Shown: in pieces, positions 35,601-48,600 of the stretch
Position numbering within the stretch: position 1 is the stretch's first letter
How the letters are laid out: every line of letters starts with the position of its first letter
NCBI GenBank assembly: GCA_902729315.2
Contig: LR746278.1
Span: forward strand, 4,039,501 to 4,103,500
Direction: 5' to 3'
Origin: Spirodela intermedia
Taxonomy: Eukaryota; Streptophyta; Magnoliopsida; Alismatales; Araceae
DNA length: 64,000 nt
Position numbers and translations under genes: made by a program
The notes under the pieces: model-generated
Database searches by the model: none
The model's input: the letters and a program-made list of their open reading frames with translations, nothing else
What the model was told of the DNA's origin: nothing

Positions 35601-38600
35601 TGGAAAGTGGATGTAGGCCAAAGGAAGAATAATATAAACAATGTCCTAGATGTTTTAAAACTTAGTCAAGTAAATGAACATTGACCTAGTTTAGTGACTG
35701 ATTAATCATATATCAACCAACTATGTCAACCCACAAAATTTTATGTTGACCCAAGTAAGACTATATAGACCACTAGAATTTAAATTTTAATAAATATTTT
35801 AAAATTATACTAAAAATACTATAATATATTATAAAACTAATTCATCCACTTTTTGGTATATATATGCTAGCCAAGTAGGGACCAAAAAATTGGTATTAGA
35901 ATTAACCTTAATGTATAGGAAGTAAAAATATTTAAAGAATAGACCTTACAATAAGGACATCATGAAGTGAATCTATAGAAAGATATTAATTGCATAGACT
36001 ATATATGTATTCTAAAATTCATATGAGAACCTATATTTAAGTAATATATTTTTGGGTTTGGTAAGTTATAATTAAAGGGCCTTACAGTCAGAAGAAAATT
36101 ATTCTTAGAGCATCAAGTAGAGAAATTATTGTCTCTAAATGTGAAGGCCATCAATATCTCATCAATATTTTTTAAGCTGTAGTACAATAAACAAGTGGGA
36201 TAATAACGAAATAACTTATTAAGGAGAGCCAACGTGGAGTAAGTATGACTTTGCTGAGTCAAATTATCATGAAGAAGAAAATTTATGCCTTATAGATGAG
36301 ACAACTATTGGTACACATCAATGGCAAAAATTATAATTTTCTATATATGAAATGCATGAATTAATTGCTGAAAAATTTATTGCATACAAAAATAGTAGGC
36401 AATAATTAAAAAAAACCATTTAAAGTAATAAATGTTTAAATCAAGAAAAAATGAAATTAAGAAATGAGTATGATCGCCATAATATTTTGTGTGATGAACA
36501 TAAAACAAGACTCTACATATCAAAAACCCAGAATTTAAATACAAAAACTTGCTTAGAAAAAATGTCTAGAGGTAAATGATAATGTGTTTTGTTGATGACT
36601 GTGACTCGTAAAGAATGATTTGGATATTTCAATGAGTATGAAAATGTAGAAATGTGGCCCTAAGTATTTCTAGGATAGTCTAAGAGGACAAGGAAACTTA
36701 GGTGTTTAATTTTTTTTATTATTTACCAAATAATAGTTTCGAATACCATGGTGATTTATCTCAATTTAGTTCAAGTACAATCTCTTGTACTCAATGGTAC
36801 TCAATAATGTACTTTGGATCGGGGCTTTGGGTGGTTTATGACTAAAAGTCTGCCCAGATCTACTTGATTTGAGGACAATTCAAGTTGACTTGAGCTATGA
36901 AGTTGCATCCTAACCTGCCTCCAAATTTTTGGCTTTTATCTAATGATTATCAATTGATGTACTAGGTAATAAACATGATCGCATAACAAGGGATAATCAG
37001 CAAAAAAACCATTCATTCAACACCAAACGTGATCAAGGAGTCATGAAGTATCCTTATGTCAAAAGGTCATGTCATCGTTACTCAATAAATAGGTGGTCAT
37101 GTCATATAATATAAATTATCAATTTCCTTATGTGGGTTAATTTTTATTTAATTTGAGTGAAAAACTCATGAATTCCTGTGCAATATCCAGGCTCTTGTTA
37201 TTTATCCAGAAATTTATAAATCTCTTAGTCAAACTAGAGCTTTCACCTTTATGAGATACTTCCTACAATAAATATTAATTGATACTTCCTAAGAATTAAT
37301 TCATATTTGGTAAGAATTGTATCTTGAAGGGAATAAAAATTCCCATGGGTTCATAGAAGAGCTATTAATGAAATAGCTGAATAGAGAGAGTATGAATCTA
37401 TGTGGATTATGTGCAGCAAATAGATAACATAGGTTTTTACATTCCATGACTAAATGATATTCTTGACATGATTGGTAGTTTAAATAATTTCTCAAAAAAT
37501 GATTTTAAATAAAGTTATCATGAAATCTCGATTCGTGCAAGTGAGGAATATAATTTTAAAAATAAAATAAAAGTAATACTTTATTAATGGTTGGGTATGT
37601 TAATTGCTCTGTCTGATACTGATGTTACATTTATGTGGGCCTAGGCAGACATCACGGTGGAGGTAGAGAGAGAATCAAGAGGCACTCTTGAATCTCGCAA
37701 GCAAAAATACGCAATGGGCATGCACGTTGACAAGAAGTGTCTGAAAGCTAATTAGCACGACATGCATGGAAACGCAGAAGCCACATGCGTGTACATGCAG
37801 AGCTCAAGCAGAGGACTCCTCGTGAACTCCGCCATCATTATTTCCTCAATTTCGTGGTTTCAGCAAGCTTAGAACGAAGTTAGGAATAAGTCAGCATCTA
37901 TCAGATTTACTCTATAAATTTGTTTGCTTGAACTCCCTGCCCTTAGTTGATGAAGCATTTGATGTAAGATGAAGTTTGAGGAAGGCTTGAACATAGTTCG
38001 TTTTTCTTCTCTTCATGCTCAAAGATTAAGATATTATTAGGCTTGAACTCCTTGGAGGAAGCAGGTGGAGGTGAAGACACTCTTTCTCTGATTTAATTAT
38101 TTTAGTTTGCTAAAACCTTGATGTTGGGCTGAAATTGCCCTTTTATATGCAGCATATTATGCTGTCAATGGTCATTGCAACGACTGGATAATCATCTATT
38201 TTGGGTTACTTGAAATAATATATGCTTTTTGATCTTGTGAAAATCATAAAAATTCAAAATCAGATAATTTTGATGTGTGTTTTTAGCACATTTCCCCCTT
38301 CCAACTAGTTTTCCAGTGAATTGGCAGCCTATGCTTGTGAAACTTGCATCTAAAAAATATGGTAATCATCTGATGTATAAATATAGACTATTTTTCTTTT
38401 ATGTGAATTTTTCCTGGGTTAATTATCTTAGTTAATCTATAGAAATTCACAATAAGTAACATAAATTTACCATCCAGAAATTATCATATTAACCTTTTTC
38501 ATCAACAAAACAATAAAGGCTCTCAGAGCCACAACAAATTCTCATGGTTTGCAGATGGCTCTTCTTCGGATCAAGCTGTAAATAATGTATGGAGACAAAC

Positions 38601-39192
38601 CCTTGAATGGTTTTTTGAATTAGTAGATTATTAAGTCATCAAAGAAAGAAAAACAAAATTTCTGGAACCTGTAGTTCTTATTTTCCAGATTTTTCTGATT
38701 TCTGTGTTGACTAGATGAACAAAACCAAGTCTTTCCAATTGACTTCCGGCCCCATTGATGAACATTGATAAAATAGCCTAAAATCCCCCGAGGACATTCT
38801 CTGACGGTGCTTTAATTATTTCCATGGATCTTCAGGCCTGTGAATGAAGCTAAGCCAAGAAACCTCTGTCCAAACAGGGTAAAGGATGTGTGGGGACCCT
38901 TTGGACTAATGCCCCAGCGCAGTCACCGTTAAATTGGTCACTTAACACTCATACACAGTATATTTGTCTACCATATACTGTAGCTTGTGTACATCAGCAA
39001 TTCCCAAAAACATGCAGGGAAAGATGCAGTCTTGAATGTAAAACGTGAAGCAAACAGCTGTAGAGAATATCTGGATGTACAAACATGATTCGTACGTCAT
39101 TTGTTTGAATAATTTCGCGCTCTGTGATCAGAAATATTATCTACAAGCAATAAATGGTGGTGGAAGGAATTCTGTCAGGAGAAAATTTTCAT
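32608..39192. other. AT-rich intergenic between ASL and the PPR gene
   Basis: No protein family was recognised on either strand. The first 150 bases are the GC-rich leader side of ASL. A run of ten G lies at 33087-33096. The 34224-34460 tandem repeat is listed separately. The segment 37630-37860 is more GC-rich and has CATGCATGG and ACATGCG words. The remainder reads as diffuse, decayed repeat sequence. The last few hundred bases are the downstream side of the PPR gene. Confidence 0.5.
34224..34460. repeat. 40-bp tandem repeat, about 6 copies
   Basis: A unit approximating ATGGTAGAxxAATxTxTAACAAGG plus about 16 further bases recurs with starts near 34224, 34264, 34304, 34344, 34381 and 34421. 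Spacing is 40, 40, 40, 37 and 40. The copies are diverged but clearly in register. Weaker echoes occur near 34970-35060. No reading frame is maintained. Confidence 0.7.
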
Positions 39193-41910
39193 TCACCAGT
39201 AGTCTCCACAGGAGCAAGATCCATTCTTGAAATGGTGAAATCTCCGGACATCCCTGAGGACGATCTCCCTCTCTACAATCTTCGAGATGAACTTGGCAGC
39301 AGCATGGCAGTCATTGCATACCCTCAGGTTCTTGGCGACTCTGATAACAGAGCCTGGGGCAGAGTTCAGTATGCCAAATGCAATGGCCACCTTCTCACTG
39401 TGCCCACACAGGAGCATCTCCTTCTGACTGTCATCAACATCATGGAGAACGCACGATGTGTCGGGCAAGTACCCTTCTTTCCTCATTCTCTCCCATAAAC
39501 TCTCGAGGTACTGCTGGACTTGCTCATTCTTGGGGTGCAACAAGTCGCCAACCATGAACTGGTGGACCTCGTCACCAACCTCTATCCAGCTACACCCTGG
39601 CTCCTTTCTAACTCCTATTTCCTTCATGTTCCTCCTCACTTCCATTGCTTGGGCCCAAAGCCCAGCAGATGCATAGATGTTGGAGAGCAATACGTAGTGG
39701 CTGGCAACATGGGGCTCTAGTTGAAGGAGATGGCTGGCTGCAATCTCACCGAGCTCTACATTCCGATGAACACGACATGCGCCGAGCAGACTACTCCATG
39801 CACCGGCACGGGCTCGGCCTGTTTCCATTGAGCAGATTAAATCATATGCTTGGGCCAATTTTCCCGCCCGACCAAGCAAATCTACAACACAGGCATAGTG
39901 CTCAGGTGTAGGTTGGATCCCATAATCTGACTTCATTCTGTGGAAAATCTCCAGACCTTCGGCAACCATCCCAGAATGGCTGCAGGCGGCGAACACAGAA
40001 ATGAAGGTCACCTCGTTTGGCTTAACATTGTCACCTTGGTTTCCCCTGGTCACCATTTCCTGTAGCAATCTGAGGGCCTCCACTCCAAGCCCATTCATCC
40101 CATAAGCCATGATAAGGACATTCCAGGTAATGGCGTTGCGCTTGGTCATCTGATTGAATGCTCTCCTGGAATGCCTTAGGGATCCACATTTTGCATACAT
40201 ATCTACTAGAGCGCTCCCCACTGCAACATCTGAAGCCAAGAGATTTCGGATTGCATATGCATGGATCTCCTTGCCCTTTCCAAGTGCCGCCAAAAGGGCA
40301 CAAGCTGGAAGAACTGTTATCAAGGTTACACAATTGGGCTTGTCGGCACCGTAGCTTGAACCATCCTGGTCTTCAGCCATGGCGGCCACCCTCACCCCTT
40401 GCATCTCACAGAGCAAATTGAAAGCATCACCGTAGGACTCGTTGATGACATAGCCCATGATCATCGTATTCCAAGAAACAACATCTCTGTCCTCCATGCT
40501 CTTAAAGATTTTCTCCGAAATAGCCAACATGCCGGCTCTGGCATACATGTCCAAGAGGGCATTTTGCACATAGCGATCACCTTCAAAGCCCCTCTTCACC
40601 ACATATCCATGGATGTCTTCCTTCCGCGGGAAACTGGCCGAGCGCACACAAGCAGGAAGCACACTGGAAATGGTAGTCGCATTCGGTGTGAGTCCTGCAT
40701 CCATCTCCATGTCTATGAAGAGCGACAAAGCTTCCTCATCGAGCTCATTTTGGGCGTACCCAGAGATCATGGCATTCCAAAGACCGAGCCTTCGCTCTGG
40801 AATCCTATCGAACACCCGGCGACCGTGCTCCACTCGACCACAGCTGCAATACATGTCCACCAGTGCACTCCCGACGAAGGAATTCTGACGTAAACCGTCG
40901 TTCCTCATGACATGCGCATGGATCTCTCTCCCCCAGTCGAAATTCTCCAGTCCGGAGCATGCGGGAAGAACACTAGACATGGTGATGCCGTCGGGTCGGA
41001 GACTACACCCCAACATCTGCCGGAAAACAAGTACTGCCTCCTCGAATTGGCCGTTCTGCGTGAGCGAGCTGATCATGGTGTTCCATGTCACTATGTCGCG
41101 GCAGTCGAACTGCTCGAACAGCATGCTTGAATCTTTCACCCTGCCCAGCTTGGCATACATAGAGATCAAGGAATTCTTCGTAAAGGTCTTTTCTCCAGAG
41201 TATAAACCAGTTCTCAGTCCGTAACAGTGAACCTGCTTGCCCATCCTCAGCCCATCTCTCCTCCTCAGATTCGAGCACGCCGACACGACGCTTACGAGCG
41301 TAAAGGAGCTTGGTGCCTCTGCGCTCTCCTCCATCATATACCTGAAGAGATTCAGGGCGAGATCCCACTCCTCGAACATGCAGAGCGCGCCGATCATCGA
41401 GTTCCATGAGACCTGGTCCCGATCGTGAATTCTATCGAACACCTTCCGGACACTGTCGATGTCGCTGCATTTGGCGTAGAATGTGATGAGGGTATTAGCG
41501 ACGGTCACGGGTCGGGTGTGGTAGCCGAACTTGACGGCCGCGGCGTGGAGCTGCCTGCCTATCTCCAGGTCCTGGATCGCGCCGGCGGCCTTGAGGACGG
41601 CGGGGAAGGTGAAGTGGTCCGGGGGGAAGCCGGAAGAGGTCATTGAGACGTAGGTGGAGAGGGTCTCCCGAAAGCGGTCGGAGCGGGCATGGGAGCGGAG
41701 TGTCTCGACCCATGTCGCCTGGGAGACGGCTGAAGACGCCGACGTGTGACGGTGGGTGGGGGAGGATGCGCTGCGGATGAGAGGAAAAGGGGATGGCTGC
41801 TTGTCGCTGAGGCCGTTGGCGGAAGCGGGCGAGGGTTCCTTCTGGCTGGAAGGAGGGGGAGGGGAAGTGGGAGGGAGAAAGACGGGGGAGAGTGGGATGG
41901 CGGAGGCCAT
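39193..41910 (-). CDS. OTP84: DYW-class pentatricopeptide repeat protein, OTP84-like plastid RNA editing factor
   Basis: An intronless frame of about 905 residues from ATG 41910 (MASAIPLSPVFLPPTSPPPP). A further in-frame ATG at 41952 would add 14 residues; the downstream start looks more like plant homologues and begins a Ser/Pro-rich plastid transit peptide. PLS-type PPR units follow, with repeated motifs such as VSWNSMIGAL, VTWNTMISSL, ALVDMYAKCG and ITWNVLIMAYG. An E region and a complete DYW domain end the protein. In the longer numbering, zinc-site residues are His851 and Glu853 in GHSEK, Cys879 and Cys882 in RVCNDCH, and Cys913 and Cys915 in CSCGDYW. DYW domains perform C-to-U deamination. 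In Arabidopsis OTP84 is needed at ndhB, ndhF and psbZ sites. Orthology is judged from overall resemblance, not a tree. Confidence 0.88.
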   Translation of the reverse strand: MASAIPLSPVFLPPTSPPPPSSQKEPSPASANGLSDKQPSPFPLIRSASSPTHRHTSASSAVSQATWVETLRSHARSDRFRETLSTYVSMTSSGFPPDHFTFPAVLKAAGAIQDLEIGRQLHAAAVKFGYHTRPVTVANTLITFYAKCSDIDSVRKVFDRIHDRDQVSWNSMIGALCMFEEWDLALNLFRYMMEESAEAPSSFTLVSVVSACSNLRRRDGLRMGKQVHCYGLRTGLYSGEKTFTKNSLISMYAKLGRVKDSSMLFEQFDCRDIVTWNTMISSLTQNGQFEEAVLVFRQMLGCSLRPDGITMSSVLPACSGLENFDWGREIHAHVMRNDGLRQNSFVGSALVDMYCSCGRVEHGRRVFDRIPERRLGLWNAMISGYAQNELDEEALSLFIDMEMDAGLTPNATTISSVLPACVRSASFPRKEDIHGYVVKRGFEGDRYVQNALLDMYARAGMLAISEKIFKSMEDRDVVSWNTMIMGYVINESYGDAFNLLCEMQGVRVAAMAEDQDGSSYGADKPNCVTLITVLPACALLAALGKGKEIHAYAIRNLLASDVAVGSALVDMYAKCGSLRHSRRAFNQMTKRNAITWNVLIMAYGMNGLGVEALRLLQEMVTRGNQGDNVKPNEVTFISVFAACSHSGMVAEGLEIFHRMKSDYGIQPTPEHYACVVDLLGRAGKLAQAYDLICSMETGRARAGAWSSLLGACRVHRNVELGEIAASHLLQLEPHVASHYVLLSNIYASAGLWAQAMEVRRNMKEIGVRKEPGCSWIEVGDEVHQFMVGDLLHPKNEQVQQYLESLWERMRKEGYLPDTSCVLHDVDDSQKEMLLCGHSEKVAIAFGILNSAPGSVIRVAKNLRVCNDCHAAAKFISKIVEREIVLRDVRRFHHFKNGSCSCGDYW

Positions 41911-41952
41911 GGTGGAAGGAGGGAGAAGGATGTCGAAGGATAAGCCATACAC

Positions 41953-42250
41953 TTGACTGGACTAAATCTCATCGTCTAAAGCCAAGCCACCGGCATCTCT
42001 ATCAACCATATCATGCAGGACATTTTCACTCCATTCCTGAAAAATATATCTATATATATATATATATAATTTCTCCCAAGCTGACATTTTAAGCTCCTTC
42101 TGTCGCATTCTGTTTTCAACTATTTCTCCTTGGCAATCGATGCCTTTTACACGGAGCCGCCAAGATATTTTTTCTATAAAAAGTAACTGAACTTCATGTG
42201 GCAGTCTAGGTAGTCGTTATCTCATCCCCTCCCTCCACTGACTGAGATTC
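41953..42250 (-). promoter_or_regulatory. Upstream region of the PPR gene with (TA)n run
   Basis: The sequence contains an alternating TA run at about 42049-42069 and, on the minus strand, a CTTTTTATAGAAAAAATA stretch near 42165-42182 that could act as a TATA element. The assignment rests on position only. Confidence 0.35.
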
Positions 42251-42279
42251 TTACAGAACCTCCGCACTCATCTAACCAT

Positions 42280-42660
42280 GTTTGGATTTGCGTGCATGAG
42301 TGGTGGGCATGTCGGCACGACACATCATGGCACACAGGTTAGCACCGTGTGCACAAGAGTGTGCGGTGACATAGAGTGGTAGACATAGAGTGTGCGGTGG
42401 CATAGAGTGCGCTCATCTACGCAAGGTAGTGGGATAGTTGGAGAGTGGGTGAGGTTCATGATAGCTAAATACATGCAATGGAGTGCATGGCTCAATACAT
42501 GTTCATGTGAGTGGAGGTGCCAATATGCCACAAGACTATTATAGTGTGCATGCGTGCATAGAGGATGTGCATGCATGCATGATTGACACGCACATGTCAC
42601 ATGCCAATGTAGGTATGTTGGATAGTGAGGGTAATGGGCCAACATAGTTAACCTTGTTAG
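42280..42660. repeat. GT-rich patch with short internal direct repeats
   Basis: Between 42350 and 42410 the words GTGTGCGGTGACATAGAGTG, GTAGACATAGAGTG and GTGTGCGGTGGCATAGAGTG follow each other, giving a three-copy imperfect tandem. The surrounding 300 bp are rich in GCATG and CACATG words. A 113-codon minus-strand frame across it has no family resemblance. Confidence 0.5.
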
Positions 42661-45600
42661 CATCACTCTTCAAGGTATCTCACACCAATAAATTGTTATC
42701 TCAAGGGAACAATCTAGCCCATTGACATTAAGGGGCAATTATGTGACAATTTAACCATGATGTGGTATTGATGTGTAAGGATTAATATTGATATTTTTCA
42801 TGGGCAGCCTCCCCTATAATCAGAGGGGTATATTTGTTGGAAAGGCACATTTAGTTGAAATGCCAAGAGGCAGGATTACGTATTTTTCAGATTTATGATT
42901 AATTTAAACTGAGATATATCCGTGTGGGAGTATGTATTTACATATGCTGTGATAATACTTCTTAGTACGCTCTCATCAATAATATCAAACTTTTTATACT
43001 AGTTAGTCTACCTAGTTACCTATAGTCATAAAGGGAACTACCTTTTTTATTAATTTTCTCCTCATAACTGCACAATGATTTTGATGAGATAAGCTACTTG
43101 GTCACTCTTGTATGAACTTTATCTTCACAAAGATTTGGTCACTCTCATATGAAATACAATTACTAGTGTCTTGTGTCTTTGTCTAATACATTCTTTCCTC
43201 ATCACATAACTATCTTAAGACTAGATAAAGAGTAATGGTTATAGTAGATGAGTTGATCATTTTTCATATTGAACTAATAAAGAGGATGAAACTTTTTCAT
43301 TTGTTGTTGATGCATACAATATGAAGAGTTAGATGATGAACATTAACTCTTTGTATTTTTGTTGTAGTTTCAGTCTAAAACTCTTCTCCAATAAGTAAAC
43401 CATTGTCTTGTGTTAGTTTTTCTAATTTATGGGACCTTCAACATTTAAAGTATACGTTAAAAAAAATTATCATAAGGTTTGATCTCAATGAAGTAAAATG
43501 TAAAGACAATTTCATGATAAATAGAAAACTGAAAGCCTGTATTAGAGTTATCTAACATGTTATGAATGTTAGTTTGATGGATCCTTCAAGTGGAACCAAG
43601 AATTGGTATTATTTTGTACAAGAAAGTTACTGAGGAAAACTTTCAAGCTCAAATGTATCATGGAGTTCCACATGTGTTCAAGGAGTGATCTTACAATGTT
43701 ACTATCTTACATCTGCATGGCGTCTTTGTCACTAATAGAGTCATTCCCAATGAAACTTTTATGTCAGTTAAAAAATAATTCTAAGAAGATTTTAATAAAA
43801 TCGGCATATTTTTAAGGATTAAAGTTAAATTTTGCCTTGTATTTCGTCACATCAGAATTTTAGATTGAGATTTTAAATATTACACATAATTTCAACAGCA
43901 ACATAGTTTTCTTACCATTAAATTCATATTCTAATCTTGAGTTATCTTCTTGACTTTTTTGTGTCGCAGCTCCTCAAAAAGTTTTCCCTTTTAGAGTGTA
44001 ACTAGAAGATGATTGGTTGATTTGTAACTCATCTGCATGAACTATAAAATAGATGTTATATTCCTCATCTAGATGAACTAGTAAATAAATGTTATGTTCC
44101 TCATCTATATCAACTATTAAATAGCTAAATGTAGGAGCTCTCCTCAACAATATATGTTCTAACCATTTCTATATTCACTTTTGCTATTTAAATCGTGTTC
44201 TCAAAATGCCTCTTTAGTTGTAACACAGCTTGAGACATGATTAAACTCATTAGAGTCAATTCAACAAAATAATTTTTTATAATTTTGATGTTTAAGTATA
44301 GAAAGTTTTCTCCACTTGATCATTTGAAATTTCTCAAAACTTGTGATCATAAGGACCATTCTATGTGAGTTTCTAGGCACTATAGTAAATTATTTTAATA
44401 AATATCTTCATAAAAACTTTTCAATAAGAGTAACTTTTTCCACTAAAATAATGGGCTCTTGTTGGTTAGAAGATATTCATGTTGACAAATAATCATAACA
44501 AAATAGAAAGGGTTATTTTTCATAAATATATTATTGCATTAATGGTTGGATGAATATCTAAATCATATATCTGGTGCTTTAGTATTATATAGTGAAAATA
44601 ATCTGCATAAATATTTATATGTGAAAAAAGTCAAAATAAGAATAAAATAATTTTTTTATAAATAAAAATAGTTGAGAGAAAATAAGTGTTGACCAATTGT
44701 GTTAAACTAATTAAAGTAGAGAAGGGGGAAATGTATCAATCTAGTGGACACACTAGATTTAATGTGACCCTGTGTAATGGCCTAAATATTATTTTACTAA
44801 AAAACTCTCATATATCTGAATTCATATTATATAAAAGTTAAATCATAAGAGTTCTCAAAATGCATCTCACTAACTAATCAGATTCTCCAACTTATTCTTG
44901 CAACATTTCTCTTGATACCTGTCAAAAGCTTGCACCTAAAGAGACCATAATGACTGCATTGGGGATTTATTGACATGGTGTAGTAGCATGCCATGCAGAT
45001 ATATGAGAAGATGAGGAAATTGAGGAAGTCCACCAAAGAAATGGTTTCTTGAGAAGAAGCTTTTTTATACAAATGCCAGCCCTTCAGATTCAATGAGAGT
45101 TCTTACATGTGTGGCGAATAGGATTTTGTGATGCACTTTGGAGACCTCTTTATCTAGTGGAACAAGTTTTGGCCTATAAGAATGATTATCAAACTTCAAT
45201 TTTTGACTTTTATGCTGGGGGGGGGGGGGAGGAGGCTAGCATTAATAAATGTAGTTCGAAAATGAGATACATGATGCGAATGTTCTTCTCTTTATGCACA
45301 GATGGACTGGAACCTTCTCAAGCAAGAGGGTAGAATCCCCTATTTCAAATATAAACCTTTTAGGGAGATACAGATGTCAATAATAGAGTTTGTAGTGAGT
45401 GTTGCAATGTTTTGTAGATATTGCATGGTCTTAGCCATGTAGTGCAAGTTGATTCCTCTAATTGAATAAATGTGTAAGGCAATTGGGTAGCAAATCATGT
45501 TCTTGCGTACATATGTATATCATATGTATGTAACTATACAAGTTATTATTTGTGATTGGTACACATCTACAAAAGAGAGTGGTAACATTAGATAAACTTG

Positions 45601-48600
45601 CAAAGTTTCCACATGTAGATGAATTTCTGTGTATAATATCAATGGACCATCTCAAGAGATAGGCTGGGCCCTGTCTTATAAGAGTGATTTATTGGGTGTT
45701 CATTATGGTTTCCATGTGACAGGAAAGATGAACTTTTGTACATTGTGGCACCATGCATGGGCAACCTATACTCTCCTAGTTAGCTCCAGTAGAAGAACTA
45801 CTAAGAAGGGAAAAGCTCGACTTTGCTTCCTGAATAAAGAATCACACCATGGTGAGGATTGAAACCTTTTGAACATCTTTAAATGCCATTGACATGGGTG
45901 AGGAAGCTAAATGAGCTACAATTAGATCTTCCCTTTGATGGAGAGAATACCATAAAGAGTTAGTGGTGGGGTAGCACGTATTTTGTTAAGAATATGTCTT
46001 AGACTTCTAAGAAAACTGCTTGAACTACCATCACAACATGAAGAAATAAGAATAGGTAGACGTCTTGGACTATGGAGCCTTCTTTATTTGGCTTCTCCTG
46101 TGATATGATTGGAATGTTTTGACTGTTGGTAAACACCAATCATGGAAATTTGAAAATTATTTGAATAATGTGATTTTAGAGGATCCTGCAGGATACCTGA
46201 GTTCAGCACCTTTGAGGGACACATCTATTCCTTTATATGATGAGTCATATGACATATGATTAAGCACCTTTATCCATTATCTGTATAGTTTCTCTTCCCC
46301 TCCCTCTCTGGATATAACATATTTATATTTACATATATAAAGTGAGCACATATTGTGTTGTTTTACTCATTCTTCACTATTCAATTTTATATGTTGGTAC
46401 ATCACTTTCTTGGTTTAGATAAAAATGCTTACTAACCAACCCATCGTGGAGAGATATAGAGAGAGATTTATTCTACAGTGACGAGACATTCATGGATGTA
46501 GCACATAATGGACATTGAGCGCACACACGAATCACTAAAATCGATGAGTAAATCCCCATTAGTTTCTTTCAATTGTTCTACCTGATATTTAGTCTTTGGG
46601 GCAAGCAGTTTGTCACAGCTCATAAATTTATATCAATTGTTGGTACATGATTATACTCCTATTGAAGCAATCATGTTTAGTAGAGGAATAATTATATCTC
46701 TTATTCTGACTCTCTCCCTTTGTTTCTCTCCCACTCTCTCATTCAATACTTTTCCACCTAGTATCCTTCCCTAGATGAGATCAGCGAAGAATGACTTTAA
46801 TAACACCTACCCTAGTAGACGTTTACATGGCCTTGTTTAAAATCGAGCTACCTGAATTTATACCGTCCTTAAAGTAAACCCTATTGTAGGATTTTTACTA
46901 TTCTTTTGTTCTTGAATCTCTTCCAATTCTATCACACAAAAATGGAGGAAAGGGGAGAATGTTTGAGGAAATCTACTCTAAATTCACATCAAAGGCCTTG
47001 GCCTTGACTGACATACTTTGAATTAACATTCAGAAGGATGTGTTCCAAAGGAGACTCTGGCCTTGTCCTCAGCACCAACCCCGAGCCTCAACTTCAGTGG
47101 ACCATCAAATGGCATGTTGGTTCATTGATGCTATCTCGCATGTTGGAAGCCCTTAGTAGAGATCCTTGCTCTTAATATCTCTATCCTTCATTTGAAATCT
47201 ATTCTTTCTACAAAATATGTGACGATTTTTCTAATTAATTTTGTAGACACTACTCGAAAAACTATTATGGAGGTGTTGGGCATCAATAGGTTCAACCTAT
47301 ATCATCTAAAGAACCATCTCTAATCATGCAATATTGATGCAAAAGATAACATAATCATGTTTGAATCTACAAAGCATAAATCTTGAAGAAACTAATTTCT
47401 TAATTTATATAACTAGAGCCCTTAACCCTTCAACCCACAAAGGGTTGACGTTCAATCCACAAGATCGATAATGGACCCTTAAATCTACAAGGGGTTGCTC
47501 GATTCTATCCAGTGAGATATGTACATTGCCTTGAATAACCTTTGAAGATCCTTCCTTTTTTTTTTAAACGTTTCTATTTTGATGGGAAATTTCGTCTTGG
47601 GAAGAAACACATTAATTTAGCAGCTCTTTCCAAAAGACGAGAATGCAATCACTCTACCAAGGATGCAGGAAGAGGTTTTATCCTCTTCCTGTTTCTCCCA
47701 CAGTAAGATGAGCCGTTTCAGTGATAAATTATTAATATATTTCATTCTTCTTCCAGTGGATTTATCAGCCACAGATACTTTATTAGATCTCCATCATGTT
47801 GCAGGCTCCTCTCCGGGCAAAGTCTGTCAATCTCCAAATGATTATGTTCCGCCATAATTATCTTAATTTCAGTGGCATAGATGCCAAAATATTCATTATA
47901 CATTCCTGAAATTGGTTCTTCTATTGAGAAACGCATAAGTAATTAAAATTCACCACTAGGCTATTAAATATGCAGGATCTACCACATTGCCGATGGATTT
48001 AGGATGCAGGTAGGACTTCATGAACAGATAGAGATTTTCACAAGGATAGTCTAAAAACCTATTACCGTTTAGTTCATATCTTCCCATAACTTAATTATTG
48101 TATAGTAATAAAGTACACAGACTATTACCCCCCACGTCAAGGAGTTTTGTTTCCAAGGTGCGGAGACTCTCGAAGCAAGGATTTAGGCTCATGGGAAGTA
48201 CATTCAGGCTAATGACAGAAATCATATCAGACTCTCGCTGGCGGGAATATCACTGTCGGGCAATGCGGCGGCTGTGAGGGCAACCAAGGATTAACTGACG
48301 TGGGATTCACTCTAAAATGCCTGCAACCCCTACAGTGGACAGAATCTTGGCTTTTCCCAGCCGTCCCCCCAGGGACAGAAAAAGTTAAGCAATGGCAGGA
48401 GCGAGAAAAACCCCTATAATTTGTTTTGACGATCTCCAGCTCCAGCTGCTAGGAACAGGAGCGGCTTGCATGGGGTCTCTTTCAGAGAATAATCCCCCAA
48501 AGGGTTGCCGGCTGCAACCTCGCTTGTGTGGTGGACGGTGGACTGGTAGCGGTTCCCATGCATGAGTTTTACGAGACCAAATCCTTTCTTGCAGATGGTT

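Noticed and set aside
39154-41970. Many plus-strand frames opposite the PPR gene (for example 40399-40893)
   Set aside because: They are antisense shadows of an intronless GC-rich coding sequence with a clear minus-strand product.
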